Shown here in pieces: positions 42,318-50,625 of a stretch of 64,000 nucleotides of DNA; the stretch's first letter is position 1, and each line of letters begins with the position of its first letter. Below the pieces are notes generated by a model. The model did not search any database, was not told where the DNA came from, and saw nothing but the letters and a program-made list of their open reading frames with translations. Source of the stretch: CAZVFX01 sp964626565 (GTDB taxonomy: Bacteria; Myxococcota_A; UBA9042; CAIXZC01); contig CAZVFX010000010.1 of NCBI GenBank assembly GCA_964626565.1, forward strand, positions 24,553 through 88,552. The letters are read 5' to 3'. A program made the position numbers and the translations under genes.

Positions 42318-44267
42318 CTAGTCCAACTCCCGGAATCCTTCCACGGGACTCTTTCTCGCAGCCTTTCTAGCGGCAATGGATACCGCCAGGTAGATGGCCA
42401 CCAGAGCCAGCGCCGAAGAAAGCGCCATGTCCTCGATTCGCAGGTGCACCGGGAGTTTTGACACAAAGTAAACTTCAGGGTCAAGGGGAAAACCGACTTT
42501 GTCCAACAGTATGCAGCCCGCAGCAGCCACCGCCAGCCCGGCCAGGGTGCCGAGAATTCCCACCGACATTCCCTGCAGCAGGAATATCCGCCGGACCTGC
42601 CGGTCCGTAGCGCCCACCGCCTTTAGAATCGCAATGTCCGAGCTCTTTTCTTTAACGATCATACTTTGGGAAGTCACTACGTTGAACGCAGCCACAACGA
42701 TGATGATGAGGAAGAAGAGCGAGAGCACGATCTTCTGGCGCTTCATCGAGGTGAAGAGCGGTTCGTTCATCTCCTCCCAACTGATAATTCGATAGTTGTC
42801 TTCGAATCCCAGCGAGAGTTCCCCCTCAACATTGGAGAATTTGATTCTGCCCAGGAAATCACTGCTGTTTCTCGCCCAGTCCGCCGCACCGACTGCGGGT
42901 TCGAGGGTCGCAGCCGCGGTCTCGTACTTGTCCACCAGTTGTCCGAACCGGGCCTGCACGTCCAGAAGGGAGAAGTCGGACAGAAATCGACCGATTTCCA
43001 CGCCTCGCTGTTCCGCTGCGAATATGTCGTCCACCCTCACTTCCACCCACCGGGCACTGTCCCCCTGATGCAGGAAACGTCGGGCCGCGGAGTAGTCGAT
43101 GAGGGCCAGCTTGGAGTCGTACTCGTGGAATCCGAGACTCACGGTGCCTGCCACGACGAAGGTATCGGCAATGGTTCGGCTCGCCCGCCGCTCGTCGGTC
43201 AACCCTTGAACCGAGAAGAGGGGAGAAACCAGGCGGACCTCGTCGCCGGGCACCGCTTCTATGTTGCGCGCCAGTTCTACACCGAGAAACGCCCTGGGAC
43301 GCGCCACCTTCTTCTCCTCCACCAGAGTGACTTTTCGAGGGGGGATTTTCGACGGTTTCTTTGCCGTCGAGGGCAGGGCCAATGAGGCACTTGTCTCCAG
43401 GAGGTTGACCACGCACAGATGAGCCGGGTCAGCGCCGCTACCGGGCTGGGACTCCCTGCAATCGTACAGGGCGGTCCCCTCGCCGTCTTCGGCTACCACG
43501 ATGGTGTGGCTGCCGGACCTCAACTCCAACTCGTGACGCTCATCGCCCACGGTGACTTCCACCGCCCCCTCAACCACATCCACGTAACCGGACAGGCCTC
43601 CCGGAGTCAGCGCCAGTTCGGTGTCCATGAGGATGCCGCCGACGACAACAGAGGTGTCCCGAGCCCGGGCGGATAGCAACCGCAGCCGCGGCACTTCCCC
43701 CTCTTCTTCAAAGCCGGGCACTACCCGAAAGCCCCCCTCCGGCAACAGCACCACTGTGAAGTGAGCTCCCCCGGGCAGCCCGGGGGCCCGAAGAGTGGAA
43801 CCCGTAAACTCCCAGTCGGGCTCCAGATGAATGAGGCTGAGCTTATCGTCACCGATGAACGGTTGCAGCACCGCCGCCATTTCCGCTGAATCGGCCTCCA
43901 CGCCCTTGACGATGCAGCCCGCCCTCCTTCCGCGATGACTGGCCATCATCTCGTCGTAAGTGGCAGGTGATACCGAGGCGATATGGGGTTTTCCGCCCAA
44001 ACGGTCCACCACCTTGCGCCACTCGGGTACGTCACCGCCCTTGCCGATCACCACCAGGTGAGGATATACGCCGAGGATCTTTTCCCGGAACACTTCCTCA
44101 AACCCTGCCGTGACCGAGAAGATCACTACCAACGACGCAACACCGAGGGCCAGGCCCAAGGTCGAAACTGTAGACACGAGGGACACGTAGGAGCGTTTCC
44201 TGGAACCGAGCATTCTCCGCGCGAGAAATCGCTCCAGCACCAGCCATCTGCCCCGCTTGCCTCTCAT
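42318..44267 (-). CDS. LolC/LolE-type FtsX-family ABC permease with an enlarged periplasmic domain
   Basis: A 649-residue inner-membrane protein. The N terminus FLARRMLGSRKRSYVSLVSTVSTLGLALGVA is the classic LolC/E start. The C-terminal half has three membrane helices of the FtsX domain (about 510-640) with DIAILKAVGATDRQVRRIFLLQG. LolC/E proteins are about 400-415 residues; here the periplasmic domain between helices 1 and 2 carries some 200 extra residues, including a beta segment VTVGDERHELELRSGSHTIVV and two cysteines. Lipoprotein release to the outer membrane is the likely role, which fits a genome rich in lipoproteins, but no LolD ATPase gene is adjacent. GGGAGGG lies before the ATG. 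Confidence 0.85.
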   Translation of the reverse strand: MRGKRGRWLVLERFLARRMLGSRKRSYVSLVSTVSTLGLALGVASLVVIFSVTAGFEEVFREKILGVYPHLVVIGKGGDVPEWRKVVDRLGGKPHIASVSPATYDEMMASHRGRRAGCIVKGVEADSAEMAAVLQPFIGDDKLSLIHLEPDWEFTGSTLRAPGLPGGAHFTVVLLPEGGFRVVPGFEEEGEVPRLRLLSARARDTSVVVGGILMDTELALTPGGLSGYVDVVEGAVEVTVGDERHELELRSGSHTIVVAEDGEGTALYDCRESQPGSGADPAHLCVVNLLETSASLALPSTAKKPSKIPPRKVTLVEEKKVARPRAFLGVELARNIEAVPGDEVRLVSPLFSVQGLTDERRASRTIADTFVVAGTVSLGFHEYDSKLALIDYSAARRFLHQGDSARWVEVRVDDIFAAEQRGVEIGRFLSDFSLLDVQARFGQLVDKYETAAATLEPAVGAADWARNSSDFLGRIKFSNVEGELSLGFEDNYRIISWEEMNEPLFTSMKRQKIVLSLFFLIIIVVAAFNVVTSQSMIVKEKSSDIAILKAVGATDRQVRRIFLLQGMSVGILGTLAGLAVAAAGCILLDKVGFPLDPEVYFVSKLPVHLRIEDMALSSALALVAIYLAVSIAARKAARKSPVEGFRELD

Positions 44268-44281
44268 TCGCCCTCCCGGGT

Positions 44282-44731
44282 TCAGTCCACCATCGCCGTC
44301 AGCAATCGCTCCAGGTCAGCAACGGTCTCCAACTGCTCGACTCCGGCGATGTCCCAGGAGCCGAGAGAGAACACCCGCTTCCCCAGTTTCAGTGCGAAAG
44401 CGATCTCGGACAATGTACCCGTTTCCCCGTCGATTGCCACGAGAAAGTTGGCCGAATGCACTATGACTGCGTTCCTGGCATGGCCCATGTTGGTGGCCAC
44501 CGGATGGGTGACAAACCTGTTCGCCGCATCTGTGTCCGGGCCCGGGAGTACACCGATGACGTCACCCCCGGTCTCGCGGGCGCCACGGGCCGCCCCTTCC
44601 ATCACTCCGGAGAGACCACCGCAGATGACGTTGTAGCCCAGGCGGGCCAAAAGTTGTCCTACCTGACGGGCGGTTTCGTATACCTCGTTGGAAACCACTG
44701 CTCCTCCAACCACTCCGGCCGTCGGTTTCAT
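44282..44731 (-). CDS. TIGR00725/LOG-like Rossmann-fold protein
   Basis: A 149-residue protein of the SLOG/lysine-decarboxylase-like group. Visible are VGGAVVSNEVYETARQVG, the glycine-rich CGGLSGVMEGAARGARETGG and the late GETGTLSEIAFALKLGK, equivalent to the PGGxGTxxE motif of LOG phosphoribohydrolases but lacking the PGG. Members of this subfamily (as near DprA and molybdenum cofactor carriers) bind nucleotides or cofactors. The activity here is unknown. ATG at 44731 follows GGGGGAAAG and overlaps the upstream stop by four bases, so it is coupled to the membrane protein upstream. Confidence 0.82.
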   Translation of the reverse strand: MKPTAGVVGGAVVSNEVYETARQVGQLLARLGYNVICGGLSGVMEGAARGARETGGDVIGVLPGPDTDAANRFVTHPVATNMGHARNAVIVHSANFLVAIDGETGTLSEIAFALKLGKRVFSLGSWDIAGVEQLETVADLERLLTAMVD

Positions 44732-46134
44732 CTTTCCCCCTTGGATTGCACCAGTTCCGCCCTCAGCTTGACCGCAGGCCCGAAGTCGGGCCACACCTCC
44801 AACGCCTTTTCCACTTCCACGAGCGCCGCCTCGGTTTTTCCCCCGGTGCGATAGTGCCCGGCCAGATCGAAGTGGGCGTGGAAACTGTCCGGGAACAACC
44901 TCGCTTCCGCCAGCAGCATCGACTCAGTGCTGTTGAAGTTCGGGTACCGATGAACGCTGAGGCCCCCGAAAAGCAGCGTGGCAACGGCCATTACCACCAC
45001 AGTCGACTTTCGCACAGTGGCGTTCTTCGGCCTTGATGCGGCCAGACCCAACGCCGCAGCCAGGAAGAACAATGGCAGGTAGAGAAAGCGGTCTGCGAAA
45101 ACAACCCGAAACGGGATGAGATGCAGGATAGGGGCCAGGCAGATGAATGAGGCGATAACCAGCCAGCCTTCTGCGCGCCGCCGCGTCGCCGCCCTTCCCG
45201 CCAACACCAGCCCGACTACCGCGACCAGGACGCCGGCGAGCACCGCCGGGTCCAACGGCCCCCACGGCGGCGAAACCACCGAGAAGTCGTACGCCGCGGA
45301 CAGCGGGTAAGGGACTAGCAGTGTGCGCACATAGGTGAGGCCAAGCTTGGCTGCCAGCAACATGCGGTCCCCCAAAGAGAAGTACGCAGTTACCGCACCG
45401 GGAGACGGAGTCGTCACTTGAGAGCGCACCGCGGCCACCGCAACCGCCAACGCCACCGTTACCGCAAACGGGACGATGAAACTTCGCTCCTTCAACCGAC
45501 CGCGCGTACCCGGTCCGGCCAGGCAGGCAAGAGGGAGCAGGGCGAGGAGAACTACGCTGGTCTCCTTCGAAAGGAACGCAGCCAGCGCGAACATGGGCAT
45601 GAGCCACCGCTTGCCGCCTCCGCCTCCGGCGCAACAGTAGAAGGCCAGGCCCGAAAAAAGGGTGGCGAGCAAAGTGGTTCTGTAAGCCGCGATTGACGTA
45701 ACTTCGCCAACAATAGGGTGGAGTGCGAAGAGTGCGGCTGCCCCGGCCGCCATCACCGCAGAGGCGCCCAGTCTAAGCGCCAGAAAAAACAGCAACACAG
45801 CGACCCCGGCGTGAATCAAGTTGCTGGTCAGGCGGAAACCCCACGGCCGGAGGCCGAAGACGAGCCTGTCAGCCGCCAGGGAGGTCATTGCGATAGGCCG
45901 GTAGTAGGCGCGATTCTTGGTGGCTCCCAGCTCAGAGCTTGTTCCCCATGCCCACGAGTGAGCAAAGAAGGCGGGTATGTTGGAAGGTTCGGCGAGAGCG
46001 GGGTTGCCGGCCACGAGGTAGGCGTCGTCCCAGACGAACTCATCCGCGCCCAGGTTCCATGCTGATACGACCAGGGATAGCAAGGCCAATGCCGCAGCCA
46101 GCACGGTGATCATCGAATTGCTGCCGCCCGCCAT
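44728..46134 (-). CDS. GT-C-like polytopic membrane protein with C-terminal TPR
   Basis: A 468-residue membrane protein with about ten hydrophobic segments. The first extracytoplasmic loop has FVWDDAYLVAGNPAL, an Asp-Asp motif in the place used by GT-C glycosyltransferases of the PMT/TMTC type, and the NRAYYRPIAMTSLAADRLVFGL segment common in TMTC-like bacterial proteins. The last 55 residues contain one to two TPR units (AHFDLAGHYRTGGKTEAALVEVEKALEVWPD). Transfer of a sugar to an exported protein is inferred. ATG at 46134 follows GAGGAG. It is divergent from the pilin gene across a 305-base spacer, so pilin or another surface protein is a possible acceptor. Confidence 0.75.
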   Translation of the reverse strand: MAGGSNSMITVLAAALALLSLVVSAWNLGADEFVWDDAYLVAGNPALAEPSNIPAFFAHSWAWGTSSELGATKNRAYYRPIAMTSLAADRLVFGLRPWGFRLTSNLIHAGVAVLLFFLALRLGASAVMAAGAAALFALHPIVGEVTSIAAYRTTLLATLFSGLAFYCCAGGGGGKRWLMPMFALAAFLSKETSVVLLALLPLACLAGPGTRGRLKERSFIVPFAVTVALAVAVAAVRSQVTTPSPGAVTAYFSLGDRMLLAAKLGLTYVRTLLVPYPLSAAYDFSVVSPPWGPLDPAVLAGVLVAVVGLVLAGRAATRRRAEGWLVIASFICLAPILHLIPFRVVFADRFLYLPLFFLAAALGLAASRPKNATVRKSTVVVMAVATLLFGGLSVHRYPNFNSTESMLLAEARLFPDSFHAHFDLAGHYRTGGKTEAALVEVEKALEVWPDFGPAVKLRAELVQSKGER

Positions 46135-46439
46135 GGAATCGCTCCTCTCCTCGTTGAGACAACAGATATCATATCTCGGTCGCGACCCGCAAGGTTCCGT
46201 CTGCGTGACATTTTTTGTCACCCCTACGTGACGCTCATTGCCACAATTGCCCGGGAACTGCCTGGATGTACCTATGCTAAGATCTGTTCAATCGTGTAAA
46301 ATCAGGCAGTTACGAGATCTCGTGATCGTTGGCATCCAAAATGCAAGTAAAACAATTTGCAATTGCCATGACCCATGGCATGATAATTTGGATTTGGGAT
46401 TCATAGGCAATCTATAACCATTGAAAGGAGGAAGATGCC
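46135..46439. promoter_or_regulatory. Divergent regulatory region with several palindromes
   Basis: No gene was seen. It holds AGATAT-C-ATATCT (46164-46176), GGTCGCGACC (46178-46187), GTGACA-TTTTT-TGTCAC (46205-46221), ACGAGATCTCGT (46312-46323) and TGCCATG-ACC-CATGGCA (46364-46380), plus a sigma-54-type promoter at 46330-46345. Confidence 0.6.
46330..46345 (+). promoter_or_regulatory. Sigma-54 promoter candidate for the pilin gene
   Basis: TGGCATCCAAAATGCA matches the -24/-12 consensus TGGCAC-N5-TTGC with correct GG-to-GC spacing and two mismatches, about 95 bases before the pilin ATG. In Myxococcus and Pseudomonas pilA is sigma-54 dependent through PilR, which supports it. Confidence 0.6.
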
Positions 46440-47018
46440 ATGAAGAAGATGAGAGAGTCTGGATTTACCCTGATTGAGTTGATGATCGTTGTTGCCATTC
46501 TGGCGATCCTGTCCGTCGTGGCCGTGCCCGCGTTCATTAAGTACATGCGGAAAGCGAAGACGGCAGAAGCGGTCGATATGCTCGACAAGATTTACAAAGG
46601 CGGCGCCGACTACTACTCCACTCCGAGAGTTAGTGAAAACGACGCGTCCAAGCTGGACTGCCAGTTCCCGGCGGACCAGGGCATCACCCCCGTGGAAGCG
46701 ACCTGCTGCGGCAGTAACGCTGGCCCGGACACCAACAATGATGACCGGTGCGATGCCAACCCGGACCTGTGGACTGAGTTGACCTGGTCGGCTCTGAAGT
46801 TCCAGATTACGGAAGAGCATTACTTCCAGTATTCTTTCGACCAGAACGACAAGACGGAATCGGAAGCCCAGTTCACCGCAAATGCTCACGCGGACCTGGA
46901 CTGCGACGCCTCGTTCTCGACCTTCCAGCGTTATGGAAAGGGCGACCCCAAAGCGACCAAGGGTGACTGCGCAATCGTAAGCGCCGCCGCACTCTTTACG
47001 TCGAACGAGACCGAATAG
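46440..47018 (+). CDS. pilA: Type IV major pilin-like prepilin
   Basis: A 192-residue class III prepilin. The leader MKKMRESG is cut before FTLIELMIVVAILAILSVVAVPAF, with Glu5 of the mature protein present. The C-terminal globular part is acidic, has five cysteines (LDCQ, TCCGS, RCDAN, LDCDASF, GDCAI region) and an aromatic stretch FQITEEHYFQYSF like deltaproteobacterial PilA proteins. AAGGAGGAAG precedes the ATG. The gene is alone: no pilB, pilC, pilD or pilR was seen nearby. A strong promoter and a strong hairpin after the gene are consistent with high expression of a major subunit, although a minor or pseudopilin role is possible. Confidence 0.87.
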   Translation: MKKMRESGFTLIELMIVVAILAILSVVAVPAFIKYMRKAKTAEAVDMLDKIYKGGADYYSTPRVSENDASKLDCQFPADQGITPVEATCCGSNAGPDTNNDDRCDANPDLWTELTWSALKFQITEEHYFQYSFDQNDKTESEAQFTANAHADLDCDASFSTFQRYGKGDPKATKGDCAIVSAAALFTSNETE

Positions 47019-47065
47019 TCGTAACCGTTTGACTTTGAGAACCGAGTAGATTTTCGGGTCTCTGT

Positions 47066-47109
47066 AGAAGGGGCTCGCCGGGTATCGGGGCACTCGGCGA
47101 GCCCCTTCT
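47066..47109 (+). terminator. Strong hairpin after the pilin gene
   Basis: AGAAGGGGCTCGCCG (47066-47080) and CGGCGAGCCCCTTCT (47095-47109) are perfect 15-bp arms with a 14-base loop. No U-tract follows, so it may stabilise the mRNA 3' end as well as stop transcription. Confidence 0.75.
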
Positions 47110-47122
47110 CGCGTTAAAGGCC

Positions 47123-47208
47123 GTTAGCTGTTAGCCGTTGACTGTCATCTTGAGCAACGTCGAAAGATCCCATCCGTTGGCCGTTGGCCGTCAGCCGTTG
47201 GCCATCCC
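47123..47208. repeat. Two GC-rich heptamer repeats flanking a TGTCAT...GATCC element
   Basis: GTTAGCT, GTTAGCC, GTTGACT (47123-47143) precede, and CCGTTGG, CCGTTGG, CCGTCAG, CCGTTGG (47174-47201) follow, a 29-base element starting TGTCATCTTGAGC at 47143. The whole block fills the spacer between the pilin hairpin and the next gene. Confidence 0.7.
47143..47171. repeat. Member of the TGTCAT-CTGAGC-CGAAG-GATC dispersed element group
   Basis: TGTCATCTTGAGC, then AACGTCGAAAGATCCC, is close to an element often seen between genes in many environmental bacteria, of the type TGTCATCCTGAGCGAAGCG followed by AAGGATCT. Its function is not established. Confidence 0.55.
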
Positions 47209-47246
47209 TACCGCCTACAGCCTATCCTTTCCTACCGGCTGCCTTT

Positions 47247-48257
47247 CTAATGCTGTGTAAGTTCCGAATCCTTGGAGATCCTGATGCTAAGTTCGTCGCC
47301 ATCCACCGAGAGGTTGGCCAGCTTGACGCCTGCGCCTGTGAAGGCGGGAAGGGAAATGGTGAAGGAAGGAACGAGGGAGCCCTCGTTTCTGTGGATTGCT
47401 ACAGGCAATTCGCCAGCCGGCATATCCAAAGTCGCGCTGGAGATACCGTCGAGGTTGAAGCCCCTCACCACCAACTTCGAATTGCTCCCTGTTTTTACAA
47501 CTTCGATACTTTCGATTTCAGGCTCCACCGCGGGAGAGATGATGAACCAGCCGTCGTAAATGGCCGCGCTGCGGTCCTTGTTCTCTATGACGACGAGATA
47601 TTCTCCCGGCGGGGCGTGGCGTGCGACCGGAGAAAAGGGTACTGCCACACTGTCGCCAGCGGCACTGTCGCGTACGCGGGCGGTCCTTTCATAAACCTGA
47701 AAATCGTTGGCGGATATCCAGACCACATTTACAAGATCGGTGAACCGGGAACCAGTGATGGTCAATGAGCCTTCCTCGGTCGCCCCCATGAAGGCGGGTG
47801 TCAGTTCATTCACTCGCGTCCGTGCTCCCCGCGCCTTGACGCTCAACGCGTGTCGCGACGCAAATCGCTCGCCTGTGGCGGTGACAACGACCAGGGAGCA
47901 GGCTCCCTCGAGTCCCGGCGGGACGGGGGACAGGCTGAACGAGTGCAGCAGGCGCTGCGGGTGGCTGAACGCGGGCGGCCCGAGATCGAGCACTCTGTCC
48001 TGGCAGGTCAAAGTTGCCAGCGGTTCTCGCACCGGGTGGGAGAGTTGCACGTAGATTTCAGGAGTGTGGCGTGACGAGATGCGCCGGGGCCAGAATGTCA
48101 TGGGCTCCGGCTCAGGCTGCTGCTCCACTGTGGCCTGTGCAGGAACGGCGTTGTCCCTTTCCGCGCCTTGAACCATGCCCACCGCAAGTGTGAGCGCGAG
48201 CAGAAGGGTCATGAACAGTGCAAACACCCTGCCTTCGTAGCTAATGCGCTCTTTCAA
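47247..48257 (-). CDS. Exported protein with IPT/TIG-like domains
   Basis: A 336-residue product with an N-terminal membrane/signal segment (VFALFMTLLLALTLAVGMVQGA). The mature protein contains tandem immunoglobulin-like folds. Two show TIG-type starts: VNELTPAFMGATEEGSLTITGSRFTDLVNVVW (about 150-180) and IESIEVVKTGSNSKLVVRGFNLDGI (about 250-275). Two cysteines lie in the first domain. Start is a TTG with GGGAGGTG six bases upstream. A surface binding role is inferred. It converges on the pilin gene with the repeat block between their ends. Confidence 0.7.
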   Translation of the reverse strand: MKERISYEGRVFALFMTLLLALTLAVGMVQGAERDNAVPAQATVEQQPEPEPMTFWPRRISSRHTPEIYVQLSHPVREPLATLTCQDRVLDLGPPAFSHPQRLLHSFSLSPVPPGLEGACSLVVVTATGERFASRHALSVKARGARTRVNELTPAFMGATEEGSLTITGSRFTDLVNVVWISANDFQVYERTARVRDSAAGDSVAVPFSPVARHAPPGEYLVVIENKDRSAAIYDGWFIISPAVEPEIESIEVVKTGSNSKLVVRGFNLDGISSATLDMPAGELPVAIHRNEGSLVPSFTISLPAFTGAGVKLANLSVDGDELSIRISKDSELTQH

Positions 48258-48461
48258 AATAACACCTCCCTACATATAGATCATAAGGAGAGGGGGCGGG
48301 TGCGCAAAATATCTGCCCGAAACGCGCAAGGGCCAACGGCCCACTACCTATTGGTCGGATCTTTTCGCAGTTTATTACAGTGGTAGTCGGCCTCGGGCCT
48401 CCCTCGGCTTGTCTTCTTCGGCCCACCTATGGTACTAATGTCCCCCAGACGTGAGGTTGAC

Positions 48462-49820
48462 ATGGTCAAGCCGTTACGAAAACAGGTGCTGGTTGTCGGG
48501 GCCGGAGCTGCGGGGATGCTCGCCGCGGATGCACTATCCCGGGCCGGCCTGGACTGTTTGGTTGTGGAGCGCAAGCCTTGGACGCACTGGGGGGACAAGT
48601 GGTGTGTTGAGGTTGATGCACAGTCTGTGCTTGACGGAACTCTCCCGGAACCGGGCAAGGACGTGGTGCTCCACCGCGGTGAAGGCGGAGCGGAACTGTA
48701 TTCCCCCTCCCTCAAGGTCGCCTTGAGCGTGTCACCGTTTCCGGTCTATTCCCTCCGGCTATGGAAGTATCAAAGGCAGCTCCTGAAAAGCGTGGAAGCC
48801 ACTGGTTCGAGCGCTATGTTTGACACTTCGCTTCTGTCATTCGAGCGGGATGCTTCAGGACGGGTGGCGGCGCGCATTCGCACAGGCAAGAAGGAGAGCG
48901 AGGTGCTGTGTGACCTCATGGTGCTCGCGACCGGGAATGCCTTCGAATTGGATCGGCTCTTGTACGCACACTTCGCGCTGAGGCGAAAGGTCTTTGAGAG
49001 TGATTTCGTCGTTGCCCGGCAGGAGCTGTGGGAGGTTGACCCAAAGCAATTGCGGGGTTTGCCGGTTTCCCCGGACATGGCGGGCTATTTTATGGGCGTT
49101 GCCGGGCCCTGCTCCACGCTCAGCGTCTGGCTGTCCGGCGACCGTCGCCGGGCGTCGCTTCTGGCTGGCGGTCTCCCCGCAGAAGGGGCCCAGAGCGCCG
49201 GTGCTCTTCTGGACGGGTTCAGGCACGACTATCCCGCATTCGTCAGCAAGGAGTCCGGCGGCGGTGGGACCATTCCCATGCGCCGGCCGGTAGATCTCCT
49301 GGCCGGACCCGGCCTGGCTCTCATCGGCAATTGCGCTTGCCAGGTCAATCCCCTCACGGGCAGCGGCCTGACCCTCATCGGCAGAGCCGCTCGTCTGCTC
49401 GCCGATGCGGCCAACGAGTACTGCCTGGGGGGACGTCGATTTGAGGCCCTGTGGAAGTACAACCTGGACTACCAGCAGAAGCACGGAGCGTTTCAGGCAG
49501 GCGCCGAGACCATGATCAACTGGCTGAGAGGCACCGGCCCGTCATCAGACACGGTGGAACGACTGATGGCGTCCGGGGCGATAGATGGCGAGGATATGCG
49601 GCGCAACCTCGGATGTCGTTCAGCTCTGCCAGGTGCGGCTGCCAGCTTGCGCAAGCTGGGGGCCCTGGCTTTCAAGGGCAGGGAACTCAAGGAGGTGGGC
49701 GCGCTGTCGCTGCGCATGGCCGCCGCTGAGAAGTTTTACCGTCACCTTTACCCGCGGGATTCCGACCTCCATGCCGTTAGGAAGTTCGGGCTTAGAGCTG
49801 AGAAACTGGTCGGAGCCTAG
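48462..49820 (+). CDS. FAD-dependent oxidoreductase, geranylgeranyl-reductase-like
   Basis: A 452-residue flavoprotein. The N-terminal Rossmann motif VLVVGAGAAGMLAADALSRAGLDCLVVER binds the FAD ADP part. The C-terminal flavin motif, usually GDAAG-xxP-xGxGI, is seen as ALIGNCACQVNPLTGSGLTLIGRAARL, with Asn-Cys in place of the conserved Asp-Ala. A WTHWGDKWCVEVD segment follows the Rossmann domain. Substrates in this group are prenyl chains, quinones or halogenation targets; none can be assigned. Start at 48462 was chosen for the GTGAGG spacing. The methionine aminopeptidase gene follows 28 bases later. Confidence 0.75.
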   Translation: MVKPLRKQVLVVGAGAAGMLAADALSRAGLDCLVVERKPWTHWGDKWCVEVDAQSVLDGTLPEPGKDVVLHRGEGGAELYSPSLKVALSVSPFPVYSLRLWKYQRQLLKSVEATGSSAMFDTSLLSFERDASGRVAARIRTGKKESEVLCDLMVLATGNAFELDRLLYAHFALRRKVFESDFVVARQELWEVDPKQLRGLPVSPDMAGYFMGVAGPCSTLSVWLSGDRRRASLLAGGLPAEGAQSAGALLDGFRHDYPAFVSKESGGGGTIPMRRPVDLLAGPGLALIGNCACQVNPLTGSGLTLIGRAARLLADAANEYCLGGRRFEALWKYNLDYQQKHGAFQAGAETMINWLRGTGPSSDTVERLMASGAIDGEDMRRNLGCRSALPGAAASLRKLGALAFKGRELKEVGALSLRMAAAEKFYRHLYPRDSDLHAVRKFGLRAEKLVGA

Positions 49821-49848
49821 CGAACGAAAGTCTGAAAGGAGTGGGCTG

Positions 49849-50595
49849 TTGATCATCTGCAAGAATGCCAGTGAGATCGAGAAGATGCGAGCCGCCGGTC
49901 GCATCGTCGGGCAGACCCTCAAACGCCTGGAGAAAATTGTCGCCCCCGGCGTCAGGACTCTGGCGTTGGACAGGGAGGCCGAAGCAGTTATTCGCAGCCA
50001 CGGTGCGGTGCCCACGTTCAAGGGGTATCGCGGTTTTCCCGGCTCGATTTGTGTGTCGATCAATCAGGAGGTGGTTCACGGAATCCCCTCGTCCCGGAAG
50101 CTCAAGGAAGGGGATATCGTGAGCATCGATTGCGGGGCCACCCTAAACGGCTTCATCGGAGATGCGGCCGTCACGCTGTGCGTGGGCAAGTGCCGGCCGG
50201 AGTTGTTGACGCTGGTAGAGACTACGAGAGAGGCCCTCGACGCCGCGGTTCAAGCCTGCGTCATCGGCCACTGGCTCGGGGATATCTCGCATGCAGTGCA
50301 GACAGTGGCTGCGAGAGGCGACTACGGCGTAGTGCGGGAGTACTGCGGGCACGGCCTGGGCCGTGAACTTCACGAGGCGCCGCAGGTACCCAACTTTGGC
50401 GTGCCGGGAACCGGCCCCAGAGTGAGCGCCGGTTGGACTATCGCTATCGAGCCGATGCTGAATCTGGGAGGTTTTGGAGTGTCCGTGCTGTCCGATGGAT
50501 GGACGGTGGTGACCGCCGATGGTAAGCCTTCCGCCCACTTTGAACATAGCGTGGCTGTGACTCCGAAGGGGCCAGTGGTCCTTACCCTGCCCTGA
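49849..50595 (+). CDS. map: Methionine aminopeptidase, type I
   Basis: A 248-residue type I enzyme that removes the initiator Met from nascent proteins. The catalytic His lies in QEVVHGIPS. The five metal ligands are visible: Asp in VSIDCGA, Asp in GFIGDAAV, His in YCGHGLGRELHE, Glu in IAIEPML and Glu in HFEHSVAV. The start is a TTG with AAGGAG seven bases upstream, giving the usual N terminus (LIICKNASEIEKMRAAGRIV). An upstream in-frame extension lies within the flavoprotein gene and is not used. Map is often next to secY or rpmJ; here it is not. Confidence 0.95.
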   Translation: MIICKNASEIEKMRAAGRIVGQTLKRLEKIVAPGVRTLALDREAEAVIRSHGAVPTFKGYRGFPGSICVSINQEVVHGIPSSRKLKEGDIVSIDCGATLNGFIGDAAVTLCVGKCRPELLTLVETTREALDAAVQACVIGHWLGDISHAVQTVAARGDYGVVREYCGHGLGRELHEAPQVPNFGVPGTGPRVSAGWTIAIEPMLNLGGFGVSVLSDGWTVVTADGKPSAHFEHSVAVTPKGPVVLTLP

Positions 50596-50625
50596 CCTAC
50601 TTATCTTTCCCAGAAGGGGGGTTCT

